Below, piece after piece: positions 8,754-17,420 of a stretch of DNA of 64,000 nucleotides. The translations under genes and the position numbers were made by a program. A model generated the notes under the pieces. It had not been told where the DNA came from. It made no database searches and was given only the letters and a program-made list of their open reading frames with translations. Source of the stretch: Caldifarciminota bacterium. GTDB lineage: Bacteria > Hydrothermota > UBA3072. Numbering within the stretch: position 1 is the stretch's first letter; the number at the start of each line of letters is the position of its first letter. The DNA lies in contig JAFGHJ010000003.1 of NCBI GenBank assembly GCA_016930175.1, forward strand, positions 146,706 to 210,705, given 5' to 3'.

Positions 8754-8781
8754 TTGACTATTCAACTGTTTTTGATAAATT
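8754..8781 (+). promoter_or_regulatory. Predicted promoter of the pyr operon leader
   Basis: TTGACT at 8754-8759, 16 bp, TAAATT at 8776-8781, giving a start near 8788 and a leader of about 190 nt before pyrR. The -35 overlaps the right arm of the AGTCAAGG/CCTTGACT inverted repeat shared with the divergent gene. Confidence 0.5.
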
Positions 8782-8799
8782 AATAAAAAAGGAGGCTTT

Positions 8800-8916
8800 A
8801 TGAAGGGGAAAATCGCATGGATTTCCTGCTTCGAGAGTAGTACTGTGTCTTCTATACGGTATTTGCCAGTTGGCAAATTAGAATATAAAGGAAAATTAGA
8901 TTCTTGTTATTTTTAA
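8800..8916 (+). CDS. Small 38-codon ORF in the pyr leader, possible leader peptide
   Basis: ATG 8800 to TAA 8914-8916, preceded by a strong ribosome binding site (aaaaaaggaggc, 8785-8796), directly downstream of the predicted pyr promoter. The peptide begins MKGKIAWISCFESS and ends LDSCYF. It resembles nothing I recognise. A perfect palindrome (atttgcca-gt-tggcaaat, 8861-8878) lies inside it. Position and ribosome binding site suggest a translated leader acting in attenuation, or a separate small gene. There is no codon run obviously tuned to pyrimidine control. Confidence 0.45.
   Translation: MKGKIAWISCFESSTVSSIRYLPVGKLEYKGKLDSCYF
8861..8878. promoter_or_regulatory. Perfect 18-bp palindrome in the pyr leader
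   Basis: Arms atttgcca and tggcaaat with a two-base centre. It could be an operator for a dimeric repressor or a compact RNA hairpin. No T-run follows, so it is not an intrinsic terminator. A further small hairpin (agtag-tt-ctact) lies at about 8953-8964, just before pyrR. Confidence 0.45.
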
Positions 8917-8980
8917 TTATGACTATTACCCGAAATCTTAAACCAGTAGTTCTACTATTAATTAGTTTTTCCGCTTACAG

Positions 8981-9544
8981 ATGAATATTCAATTTAAGGA
9001 TAAAAGAATTTTATTGGATAAAATGGAGATGCAAAGAACCATTGAAAGGCTCTCTTCCGAAATTATAAAAGACAATCCTGATATTGAGGTTCTGTGTATA
9101 ATGGGTATTAGAAAAAGAGGGGATATTCTTGCTAAGAGGTTGGCTAATATTTTGAAAAAAACGACCTCATGGGAAATCGAAGTAGGGGTTCTGGATATCA
9201 CATTATATAGAGATGATTTAACAATATATGGCCCTAAACCTATTATTGGTTCAACTTATTTTCCCTCTTCAATAGACGGCAAAGAAGTTCTTTTGGTTGA
9301 CGATGTGATTTATACCGGAAGAACAATAAGATCTGCACTCGACGAAATAATGGATTATGGACGTCCCCTGAGGATAAAACTTGCCGTTTTGGTTAATAGA
9401 GGGGGGAGAGAACTTCCCATTCTTCCCGATTACACCGGTATTTCTGTGGAACTGGGCGAAAAGGAAGAAATTCAGGTACTCTTAAAAGAAACGGATAAAG
9501 AAGATATGGTTAAGGTTGTAGAGGTCAAAAATGGGATTAGATAG
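8981..9544 (+). CDS. pyrR: PyrR bifunctional pyrimidine regulator / uracil phosphoribosyltransferase
   Basis: The protein has the type I phosphoribosyltransferase PRPP loop VLLVDDVIYTGRT (103-115) and the PyrR family flow through RKRGDILAKRL and LAVLVNRGGRELPI. In characterised bacteria PyrR binds pyr mRNA when UMP or UTP is high and promotes attenuation, with a minor UPRTase activity. It is first in a six-gene run and overlaps pyrB by 14 bp. No Shine-Dalgarno is obvious before ATG 8981, though ttccgcttacag precedes it. I could not find the classical PyrR-binding RNA motif in the 190-nt leader. Confidence 0.92.
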   Translation: MNIQFKDKRILLDKMEMQRTIERLSSEIIKDNPDIEVLCIMGIRKRGDILAKRLANILKKTTSWEIEVGVLDITLYRDDLTIYGPKPIIGSTYFPSSIDGKEVLLVDDVIYTGRTIRSALDEIMDYGRPLRIKLAVLVNRGGRELPILPDYTGISVELGEKEEIQVLLKETDKEDMVKVVEVKNGIR

Positions 9545-10472
9545 GAAAGATTTACTGGGAATTCAAGACTTATCTATCGATGAAATCGAGGAGATTTTGA
9601 CTACTGCTGAACATATGGAAGAAATTTTAACACGACCCATAAAAAAAGCCCCTACTCTTCGTGGTATTACAGTTGCAAACCTTTTTTTTGAGCCCAGCAC
9701 CAGGACCTTAAATTCTTTTACACTTGCAGAGAAAAGACTTTCGGCTGATTCTATCAACTTATCGGCTGCTTCTTCTTCGGTTCTTAAAGGAGAAACATTG
9801 CTTGATACGGCTAAAAATATACAGGCGATGGAGGTGGACGTAATGGTTGTTAGACATTCTATGCCGGGTAGTCCTCATTTCCTTGCCAAAAGGCTGAAGG
9901 CTTCTGTAATAAACGCTGGAGACGGTTGTCACGAGCATCCAACTCAGGCATTGTTAGATATTATGACTATAAAGAAAAATTTTCCCTCATTTAAAGATTT
10001 GAAAATCGCTATTATTGGAGACATTAAACATTCCCGGGTTAGTCGTTCTCTCATTTTAGGTCTTAAGAAGATGGGAGCTAAGATTACGCTTTGCGCTCCT
10101 CCCACACTTCTGCCACTCTGGCTTGAACCGTTTGGCGTCGAATTTGAATATAGTTTAGAAAAAACACTTCCGGGAAAAGATATCCTTTATATCTTAAGAA
10201 TTCAGAAGGAGAGACAGGAAGAGAGCTTCCTTCCTTCCCTCAGGGAATACATAAAGAACTACTCTCTTACATATGAGAAGCTTAGAAAGTTTGCTTCTAA
10301 GGAGGTGCTAATAATGCATCCCGGACCAATTAATAGAGGAATAGAAATTGAGTCGAGGATCGCGGATTCAGAGTATTCTCTCGTTTTGAATCAAGTAACT
10401 TCGGGAGTTGCTGTAAGAATGAGTATTCTTTATCTTTTAACGCAGAGGAAATTATATGGATCTAAAGATTAA
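9531..10472 (+). CDS. pyrB: Aspartate carbamoyltransferase catalytic subunit
   Basis: Joins carbamoyl phosphate and aspartate in the second step of pyrimidine synthesis. Carbamoyl-phosphate motif FEPSTRT (53-59), HPTQALLD (136-143) and the late HPGPINRG segment are all present. 313 residues is normal. No regulatory subunit gene (pyrI) is adjacent, as is usual for PyrR-controlled pyrB. The ATG lies inside the end of pyrR (14-bp overlap) and the gene overlaps pyrC by 17 bp, so translation is probably coupled. Confidence 0.95.
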   Translation: MGLDRKDLLGIQDLSIDEIEEILTTAEHMEEILTRPIKKAPTLRGITVANLFFEPSTRTLNSFTLAEKRLSADSINLSAASSSVLKGETLLDTAKNIQAMEVDVMVVRHSMPGSPHFLAKRLKASVINAGDGCHEHPTQALLDIMTIKKNFPSFKDLKIAIIGDIKHSRVSRSLILGLKKMGAKITLCAPPTLLPLWLEPFGVEFEYSLEKTLPGKDILYILRIQKERQEESFLPSLREYIKNYSLTYEKLRKFASKEVLIMHPGPINRGIEIESRIADSEYSLVLNQVTSGVAVRMSILYLLTQRKLYGSKD

Positions 10473-11730
10473 AAACGTACATCTTTTTGACCCTTTAAAT
10501 AAGATTGATGAAGTTGGGACCCTCTTGATCGATAAGGGTAAGGTCATAAAGGGTTCAGAATCTTCCGCCAGGCAGGAAATAGATGGGAAAGGTTTGTATC
10601 TTTTTCCAGGTTTCGTCGATGTCCATTCCCATTTTCGGGAACCCGGCGCCGAGGATGCGGAAACCATCGAAACCGGATCGAAGGCAGCTGTTAAAGGAGG
10701 ATATACGTCTGTATGCGTAATGCCTAATACAGGTCCTCCGATTGATAATGAAGGGCTGGTTCGTTTTATCAAGGAAAAAAGCGAAGAAGTTGGTCTTTGC
10801 AGGGTTTTTCCTATAGGTACCGTTACAAAAGGAAGAAAAGGGAAGGAACTTTCAGAGATGGCGCATCTATATGAAGCAGGTTGTGTTGCTTTTAGCGATG
10901 ATGGCGATTGTGTGATGAATTCATCGGTAATGCGTAACGCTTTGGAATATTCAAAGCTATTTAACGTCCCGATAATTGATCATCCTGAAGATGTTTTTCT
11001 CTCGAATAAAGGGCAAATGCACGAAGGTTCTGTTTCTACGGAGTTGGGTTTTAAAGGTATACCTGATATATCCGAATCGACAGTTGTGGCGAGAGATATT
11101 TTGTTATCGAAGTTTACACAGGGAAGAATTCATCTCGCTCATGTTTCAACGGCAGATTCGGTTAAACTGATTAAAGATTGGGAAACTGATAAGGTGACTT
11201 CGGAGGTTACTCCTCACCATTTGCTTTTGAGCGATGATGAAATTAAAGATTTTGATCCGAATAAAAAGATGAAACCTCCCTTAAGAACCCGTTATGATGT
11301 TGAAGTTATGCAAAAAGCTGTAAAGGATGGTCTAATAGAGGTTGTGGCAACCGATCATGCTCCGCATCCGGATTATAAAAAAGAGCTTGAATTTGCAGAA
11401 GCGGCTTTTGGTGTAACCGGTTTGGAAACTTCTTTCGCGGTTTTGTATACAGAGCTTGTGAAAAAAGGAAAATTAACTCTTGGTATACTAATTAAGGCCC
11501 TATCATCGTCTCCTTGCAACATATTTAATCTACCTCTTGGAGAAGTGAAAGAAGGAGCAACAGCCGATTTCACAATTGTCGATCTTAAAGGTGTTTGGGA
11601 GGTTACAACGGATGTTTTTGCTTCAAAGGCGAAGAATTCTCCTTTCCTGGGCCGGAAATTAAAAGGAATTGTAAGATACTGTATAGTTGATGGAAGAACA
11701 ATTTTTAAAAATGGTGATTTTATAAGTTAG
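10456..11730 (+). CDS. pyrC: Dihydroorotase, class I type
   Basis: Cyclises carbamoyl-aspartate to dihydroorotate, the third step of UMP synthesis. Metal ligands appear in order: DVHSHFREPG (His57, His59), DDGDCV, a central HLAHVST, and ATDHAPHP. 424 residues fits the long class I enzymes that associate with ATCase. The start lies within pyrB and only 5 bp separate its stop from the next gene, so the operon continues past the pyrimidine enzymes into signalling genes. Confidence 0.94.
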   Translation: MDLKIKNVHLFDPLNKIDEVGTLLIDKGKVIKGSESSARQEIDGKGLYLFPGFVDVHSHFREPGAEDAETIETGSKAAVKGGYTSVCVMPNTGPPIDNEGLVRFIKEKSEEVGLCRVFPIGTVTKGRKGKELSEMAHLYEAGCVAFSDDGDCVMNSSVMRNALEYSKLFNVPIIDHPEDVFLSNKGQMHEGSVSTELGFKGIPDISESTVVARDILLSKFTQGRIHLAHVSTADSVKLIKDWETDKVTSEVTPHHLLLSDDEIKDFDPNKKMKPPLRTRYDVEVMQKAVKDGLIEVVATDHAPHPDYKKELEFAEAAFGVTGLETSFAVLYTELVKKGKLTLGILIKALSSSPCNIFNLPLGEVKEGATADFTIVDLKGVWEVTTDVFASKAKNSPFLGRKLKGIVRYCIVDGRTIFKNGDFIS

Positions 11731-11735
11731 AAAAC

Positions 11736-14258
11736 ATGAAAGAAAAATTCAGTCCCGCATATTTGGAAATTGCCACTACATTCGATAGTAAACTTCTTGA
11801 TACCCTTGAGGAAAGCGTTGGAGAAAAAAGTCGCTTTGAATACCTCAGAAGCCTTTTGTTGCGATATTTGAAACCAAGGTCTATTAAGACAACTTTTTCA
11901 GATTTTATTGCTGACCACAGCGTAAAAATATTTGTCGAGATTGATAATGAAGACCTTGCTTACATTCGGGATATATTTATTCGATTAAAAGAAGATAAAT
12001 TGTATAAAAAGGATAGGAAATTTTTGTGCGATTTATTCCTCAATGCTTTGGATAAAGGCGAGCATTTTTTTGTTATACTTTTATCTGCTTTAATTAAATT
12101 GTATCCTGGTGAACTACTGGAAGGGTTTGGGGACGCTTTAGTAATTGGTAAGAGACTGATTGATGTTATCTTGGAGGGTATTCCTGAGCAGGAAGTTGAA
12201 CCTTTTGCAAGATTGGTAACAAAAGAGCCTATCTTTGTCGGGTTTCCTGCACGCAATTTAAGCATAGGAGATTTGGGTCGCTTTCTCGCTCGTTTTGGTT
12301 TCACCCCTTCTGTGTTTACCAAAATACATGATCTTTTGATAGAGGATTTTACCGAAAGAGAATCCGGTGATATCGTTTCCCTTTTCAAAAATTCCGAGAT
12401 AACCAGCACGCAGGCTTTAAGAAATTTTCCTTTCGGAGATTTTTTTATGCCTTCGATGAGCACATTACAAAATCTGGCAAAAATTTCTTCTCAGAAGTCT
12501 GCAAAATCAAAAAGGAAGTTAATGGACAGAGATAGAGTTCTTGATGGAAAAGATATGAAAGTCAGGGAAGAGACCAACAAATTTCTACAAAAAAGTCTTA
12601 ATAAACTTCAGACTTTGATAGATGTGAAGAATCAAGATTTATCTATAGCACTTACAAAAGTGCAGGAAGAGATTACGAAGCTTGAGGAAACATTAAAGTT
12701 GCACCTCAGGATGGTTCAGGAACTTAAGGACACGAGTGGAGTACTAAAAGACGAAATTGACCAGAATAGGGTTCTTCAAGGTATAAAACCGCAGGACATA
12801 GTTTCTATGTTGCCTCCTGTCCCGTCATGGGCAATTGAGAAGACTGTAATAGAGTTCTGGAAGGCGCAGCCTTTTCTGGCTATTACAAGTCCGGCTTCTG
12901 AAAAAGCAATAATTCATTTTTTACGTAAGACAGAACGAGCAACTAAAGACAACCAGCTTTTTTCTAAGTTGACTTCAAATTCGAAGAGATCGTTTATGCC
13001 GGATGTTAAAAAAGTAATATATAATTACAAGTCAGTTTTTTACGAAATACTTGAAGTTATATATATTCGTGATATTATTAACAACATGATTGAGATATGG
13101 CCTCCTTCCGTTGATTTTGATAATGCGAGGTCAAGAAGAAACGGAGACAAAATAATTCATCTCGTTGGTCTTAATTTACTGCAGAAAGGGAAATTTTATA
13201 GATTCTCTAAGGCGGGTAAGATTGAACCCAAAATAGATAAGGAGAATATAGAATTAAAGGCTGAAGTCTCTAAGGTTCTCCGAAAGAAGTTTTCCTCTCT
13301 GGTTTCCACGCTTGTTTATGATATAAGAGGTTCTACTTTTATGTCTCATCGGTTAAGAGATGCCGAAAGAGAAAGATCCATTATTTCTTTATTTCAGTCG
13401 AATATTTTTGAAGCTTCCAAAAAGGGTTCTTCTTTCATATTAAAAGATACCGGAGACGGCGGAATTTTATGGTTTGGGAGTAATTCTCAAAAGCTTTATA
13501 GAAATATTTATAAAACTTCCCGGACGAGATCAGGTTCGATTGTACGTTATTCCACTGCTCTTGAAGATGAGTTCAATCTTTTGCCGCATATGAATAGCGG
13601 AGAGATGGCTATAAGAACGGCTTTAAATATGGTCAAAGCTGCAGAAAAATTTGTTAAGGAAAATTACGTAAAGTACCGGGGATGGTTTGGAGAAATAACG
13701 GAAAAGGAAATTTTCCATGAGGGGATTACTTATGCGTTGCTGCCGCCTCAGTTTAAATCCTTGTTTAGACTGGGTGTTGGAATTGCCAGCGGTAGCCCGG
13801 GTAAAGATTTAATCTTTACCCCAAATGCTTTTGGCGACCCGGATTTGAATGGTATTCTTGTCGATGAGGCGGCATTGCTCTCTTCCGGCAGGAGTCCTGA
13901 GAGGTCGGTTATATTAATAGACAACAACACATTGATAAATCTAATGCTTAATTGTGATGATTATTTGCTTACTGAACCACTCAAAAAAGGAGATTCCGAA
14001 AAGGAAATCGTCAACAAACTACTTTATATATTAAAAGCAGAAGATAAAGATCGCTCGTTTTTCTTCGACGGTTTCAGCGTTTCACCTGTTGGTGTTTACT
14101 ATTTAGATGAACAAGATAAAAGAAAAGCATTAAGATTCGAACTCCCTCAAGATTTTAATTTTAACATCAATGAAAAGGGAGAACTTAAGATTAAAAAAGA
14201 AAGAGTTAAAATAATATACGAAGTTTTGCCCGAGGAAAAGGATGAAGAGCAAGGTTAA
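11736..14258 (+). CDS. Large protein with class III nucleotide-cyclase-homology domain
   Basis: The N-terminal 250 residues are helical and unrecognised, followed by a basic stretch and a coiled coil (about 285-345), then a linker region. The C-terminal domain (about 520-730) follows class III adenylate/guanylate cyclases: YDIRGST with metal Asp529, KDTGDGG with Lys570 and metal Asp574, and a terminal VDEAALL where cyclases have VNxAARL. The transition-state Asn is therefore Asp710 and the Arg is Leu714. Metal binding looks intact but ordinary cyclase chemistry is doubtful. It overlaps the GGDEF gene by 17 bp. The substrate or ligand is unknown; its location after pyrC invites a nucleotide-sensing idea, which is inference. 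Confidence 0.7.
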   Translation: MKEKFSPAYLEIATTFDSKLLDTLEESVGEKSRFEYLRSLLLRYLKPRSIKTTFSDFIADHSVKIFVEIDNEDLAYIRDIFIRLKEDKLYKKDRKFLCDLFLNALDKGEHFFVILLSALIKLYPGELLEGFGDALVIGKRLIDVILEGIPEQEVEPFARLVTKEPIFVGFPARNLSIGDLGRFLARFGFTPSVFTKIHDLLIEDFTERESGDIVSLFKNSEITSTQALRNFPFGDFFMPSMSTLQNLAKISSQKSAKSKRKLMDRDRVLDGKDMKVREETNKFLQKSLNKLQTLIDVKNQDLSIALTKVQEEITKLEETLKLHLRMVQELKDTSGVLKDEIDQNRVLQGIKPQDIVSMLPPVPSWAIEKTVIEFWKAQPFLAITSPASEKAIIHFLRKTERATKDNQLFSKLTSNSKRSFMPDVKKVIYNYKSVFYEILEVIYIRDIINNMIEIWPPSVDFDNARSRRNGDKIIHLVGLNLLQKGKFYRFSKAGKIEPKIDKENIELKAEVSKVLRKKFSSLVSTLVYDIRGSTFMSHRLRDAERERSIISLFQSNIFEASKKGSSFILKDTGDGGILWFGSNSQKLYRNIYKTSRTRSGSIVRYSTALEDEFNLLPHMNSGEMAIRTALNMVKAAEKFVKENYVKYRGWFGEITEKEIFHEGITYALLPPQFKSLFRLGVGIASGSPGKDLIFTPNAFGDPDLNGILVDEAALLSSGRSPERSVILIDNNTLINLMLNCDDYLLTEPLKKGDSEKEIVNKLLYILKAEDKDRSFFFDGFSVSPVGVYYLDEQDKRKALRFELPQDFNFNINEKGELKIKKERVKIIYEVLPEEKDEEQG

Positions 14259-15789
14259 AGGAATCGGAGAAATTTTAAAAGCGATCAATTCGCCTGATGT
14301 TGATATCGACGAGGTGCTTGCGCTGATAATGAAAGATGTTTCTCGTCTTCTTGATGCGGAAGCCTGGTCATTACTTCTTTTAGATAGAGATAGAGAGGAG
14401 CTTATTTTTAAAGAGGTAATAGGCGAGAAAAAGTCCGAATTAGAGGGTAAAAGGATGCCGATTGATAAAGGTGTTGTGGGATGGACGGTAAAAAATAAAA
14501 AGCCGGCAATTGTTACCGACCCTTATAAAGACAAAAGATTTTTCCAGAATATTGATAAGCAGACGGGTTTTATAACTAATACTATTCTTTCCGTTCCTTT
14601 ACTAAGCAAAGGAAAGATATTGGGTATAATAGAAGCTATAAATAAGAAAGACAAAACCCCTTTTAATGATGAAGATTTGAATTTGGTTAGCAATTACGCG
14701 GAACACGCAGCTATCGCTCTCGAGAATGCAAATTTGGTTCAGAATCTAAAAGCAAAGGTTGGCCAATTAACGCTTATTTTTGACATTAACAAAACTATTA
14801 CCTCCATTCTTAATTTGGAAAGGCTTTTAAAAAAGAGCGCAGAATTGATTCAAAAAGCATTTGATTATTATTTTGTAGGAATAGCTCTCGAAGAAGGTTC
14901 TGATGTTATACTTAAAGGATTTTCCGCAAAAGGGAAAATTGAGCCGGAGAAAAAAATACGAAAGAGTAAAGGTCTTGTCGGTAAAGTATTGAAAGCAGAA
15001 GAAATGGTAATTTGTCAGAATACGGAAAAAGAGAAAACTTTTAAAGATTTTAGTGATAAGTTTAAGTCTGAGATGGTTGTACCCATTGAGAAGGGGGAAA
15101 AGCTAATTGGGGTAACGATTATAGGTTCTCCGGAGAAATACGCTTTTAATAAAGAAGAATCTAAAATCATAAAAGAAGTTTCCTATCAGTTAGGTATAGC
15201 TATTGATAATGCAAGACTTTATGAGAAAATAAGATTGGCGACAATTACCGATGAACTAACTGGTTTATACAATTCACGGTATTGCAATGAATATTTGCCT
15301 TCTATAGTGGAAGAATGGAACAAGACAGAGGAAAAGGGAGCTGTGATTTTTATGGATCTTGACCATTTCAAAAATATAAATGATAGTTATAATCATTTGA
15401 TTGGGAGTAAGTTGTTACGTCAGGTAGGCAAGGAAATTCAGAGCAAAATAGAGAATGGAACACATGTGGGTATTAGATATGGGGGAGATGAGTATGTTAT
15501 AGTCTTGCGTCAGGTGGATTTAGAAGGGGCAATTGGATTTACTAAAATGCTTAAAGACTCAATATCAAAGAAGAAATTTCGCATAGAAGATGAAAAGAAA
15601 ATAATAGAAGTTCAAATTAAAGCAAGTTTCGGGATAGCTTGTTATCCATCGGATAGTGAAAATTTCTATGATTTGCTTCGGCTTTCGGATCTTGCAATGT
15701 ACTATGTTAAAGGCAGGGGCAGAAACAATATAGCTTATATAAATGTAGAAAAAGCAATTTCATTGATTGATGAGTCAGAAAATACTTGA
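14242..15789 (+). CDS. GAF-GAF-GGDEF diguanylate cyclase-like protein
   Basis: Two GAF sensor domains (about 25-170 and 180-330) precede a GGDEF domain (about 335-505) beginning with DELTGLYN, including MDLDHFKNINDSYNH and the active-site loop RYGGDEY (414-418). The final Phe of GG(D/E)EF is Tyr; the catalytic acidic residues are kept, so c-di-GMP synthesis is plausible. No RxxD inhibitory site is evident just before the loop. It is soluble, with no membrane segment. It is co-transcribed and overlapping with the cyclase-homology protein before it and the kinase after it. The GAF ligands cannot be predicted. Confidence 0.85.
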   Translation: MKSKVKGIGEILKAINSPDVDIDEVLALIMKDVSRLLDAEAWSLLLLDRDREELIFKEVIGEKKSELEGKRMPIDKGVVGWTVKNKKPAIVTDPYKDKRFFQNIDKQTGFITNTILSVPLLSKGKILGIIEAINKKDKTPFNDEDLNLVSNYAEHAAIALENANLVQNLKAKVGQLTLIFDINKTITSILNLERLLKKSAELIQKAFDYYFVGIALEEGSDVILKGFSAKGKIEPEKKIRKSKGLVGKVLKAEEMVICQNTEKEKTFKDFSDKFKSEMVVPIEKGEKLIGVTIIGSPEKYAFNKEESKIIKEVSYQLGIAIDNARLYEKIRLATITDELTGLYNSRYCNEYLPSIVEEWNKTEEKGAVIFMDLDHFKNINDSYNHLIGSKLLRQVGKEIQSKIENGTHVGIRYGGDEYVIVLRQVDLEGAIGFTKMLKDSISKKKFRIEDEKKIIEVQIKASFGIACYPSDSENFYDLLRLSDLAMYYVKGRGRNNIAYINVEKAISLIDESENT

Positions 15790-17338
15790 AAGGTATCCCA
15801 GTTTAAAATTTCCGGTAACCTTAGCTAAAGTTGACAATCAGTATACGTCTCTTCAAAATAGTTTGCCTCCCAAGAGTTCGGTAGAATTTCTTGATTTAGG
15901 AGACGCTGAAGGGCGTAGAACTTACGAGAGGACACTGGTTTTCCTTCTTGATTATATTTCTAAAAAAAGAGAAGTTACTATTAAGATAGAACATTCATAC
16001 GGTAACGCTATATTTGGTAGATGCCTTAAGGGAAATCTGAATCTAAGATCGGTTAAGAAGGAAATGCAGGATTTAGTAAAAAAGAATAAGAATATAGATA
16101 GAGCAATGCTTCCGAAATTGGAAGCATTGCATTATCTTTCCGGCAGGGAAGATGATATAAACATTCTTAAAAATCTTGCGGCGTCCTATATTCCTGTTTA
16201 TAAAATCGATGGATTTTCTGCCTATTTTGCCGGACCTCTTTTGCCGAATACTAGCTTTATTTCTACTTTCGATCTGAAACCGGTAAAAGGAGGATTTTTA
16301 TTGATCCTTCCTTCTAAAGAAGATCCGTTAAGTGTTGGATACGTTGAAGAAAGGAAAAAACTTTTTAATGCTTATAGAGAGGCAGAAAAAGAAGCGGAAA
16401 TACTAAAGATATGGAGTGTTTCTCAGCTTAATCAATACATTATACGAGGAGAAATATCTGAGATTCTGAAGATTGCAGAGGTCATCCATAGTGAGAAGAT
16501 AACAGGAATTTGCAAACAAATTGTTCAAAAAAGGAGAAAAATTCAGGCCGTTTTAGTTGCTGGTCCTTCTTCTTCCGGGAAAACAACCTTTTCCAAAAGA
16601 CTTGGCATTCATTTACGCTTGCATGGCATCGAGCCTATTTATGTATCTCTTGACGATTACTTCCTTGAGAGAGATAAAACTCCTTATTATAAAGACGGTA
16701 CACATTTCTTTGATGCTTTTTCCGCATTGGATATTAATTTGTTCAGAAAACATATAAATGATCTATTAAAGGGAAAGAAAACCGAAAGGATATATTTTAA
16801 TTTTAAAACTGGTAAAAGAGAAAAAAGCACCGGAATTATCGAGCTTAAAAAGAATAATATTCTTATTATCGAGGGACTACATTGCTTTAATCCGGCTTTG
16901 ATTAAAAATATTCCGCTGGAAACTTTTCATATATATGTTTCCCCCTTAACTCAGGTAAATATTAACAGGGTTAATAGAATCCCGACCAGAGATCTTAGAC
17001 TTTTAAGAAGAGTTTTCAGAGACACCAGATATAGGGGATATAACGCAGAATATACTTTAAAAAAATGGGAGTCGGTAAAAGATGGGGAAGAACAATTTGT
17101 TTTTCCATATCAGGAAAGAGCCGATGTAATGTTTAATTCGTCACTTGTTTATGAGCTTGCGGTCTTGAAGGTTTTTCTCGAAACACCTTTGAGGTGTGTC
17201 CCGACCAGTTCTCCTTATTATTGCGAGGCTCTTAGACTTTTAAATTTCCTTGATCATTTTCTTAATATCCCGGAAAAAGAAATACCTCAAACTTCAATAC
17301 TTAGGGAATTCATAGGTGGGAGTACATTCCTTTATTGA
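15767..17338 (+). CDS. Uridine kinase-like P-loop nucleoside kinase with ThrRS-like N-terminus
   Basis: The C-terminal half has a kinase P-loop GPSSSGKT (266-273), a substrate segment YVSLDDYFLERDKTPYY and the base-binding region of the uridine kinase/phosphoribulokinase family. The N-terminal 200 residues resemble the TGS plus second-additional-domain region of threonyl-tRNA synthetase, an architecture known for bacterial nucleoside kinases of this size. It probably phosphorylates uridine or cytidine, returning the operon to pyrimidine metabolism. Start is TTG 15767 or ATG 15770, inside the GGDEF gene. A weak AT-rich hairpin (17391-17408) lies downstream before a convergent gene. Confidence 0.82.
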   Translation: MMSQKILERYPSLKFPVTLAKVDNQYTSLQNSLPPKSSVEFLDLGDAEGRRTYERTLVFLLDYISKKREVTIKIEHSYGNAIFGRCLKGNLNLRSVKKEMQDLVKKNKNIDRAMLPKLEALHYLSGREDDINILKNLAASYIPVYKIDGFSAYFAGPLLPNTSFISTFDLKPVKGGFLLILPSKEDPLSVGYVEERKKLFNAYREAEKEAEILKIWSVSQLNQYIIRGEISEILKIAEVIHSEKITGICKQIVQKRRKIQAVLVAGPSSSGKTTFSKRLGIHLRLHGIEPIYVSLDDYFLERDKTPYYKDGTHFFDAFSALDINLFRKHINDLLKGKKTERIYFNFKTGKREKSTGIIELKKNNILIIEGLHCFNPALIKNIPLETFHIYVSPLTQVNINRVNRIPTRDLRLLRRVFRDTRYRGYNAEYTLKKWESVKDGEEQFVFPYQERADVMFNSSLVYELAVLKVFLETPLRCVPTSSPYYCEALRLLNFLDHFLNIPEKEIPQTSILREFIGGSTFLY

Positions 17339-17390
17339 TCTTAAGTGGGCCAATAAAACTTAAAGAAAGAAATATATAATATTACTTTAC

Positions 17391-17408
17391 TATAATCTGA
17401 AGATTATA
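17391..17408. terminator. AT-rich hairpin between convergent genes
   Basis: TATAATC, loop tgaa, GATTATA. It sits between the stop of the uridine-kinase-like gene (17338) and the stop of the minus-strand receiver gene (17421). The stem is weak and lacks a clean T-run, so a bidirectional terminator role is tentative. Confidence 0.3.
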
Positions 17409-17420
17409 ATGTTTACACGC

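Noticed and set aside
11736..15789. CBASS/Pycsar-type antiphage signalling in the pyr operon
   Set aside because: There is no effector gene (nuclease, TIR or membrane effector) and the cyclase-homology domain lacks key residues. The neighbours are housekeeping pyrimidine genes.
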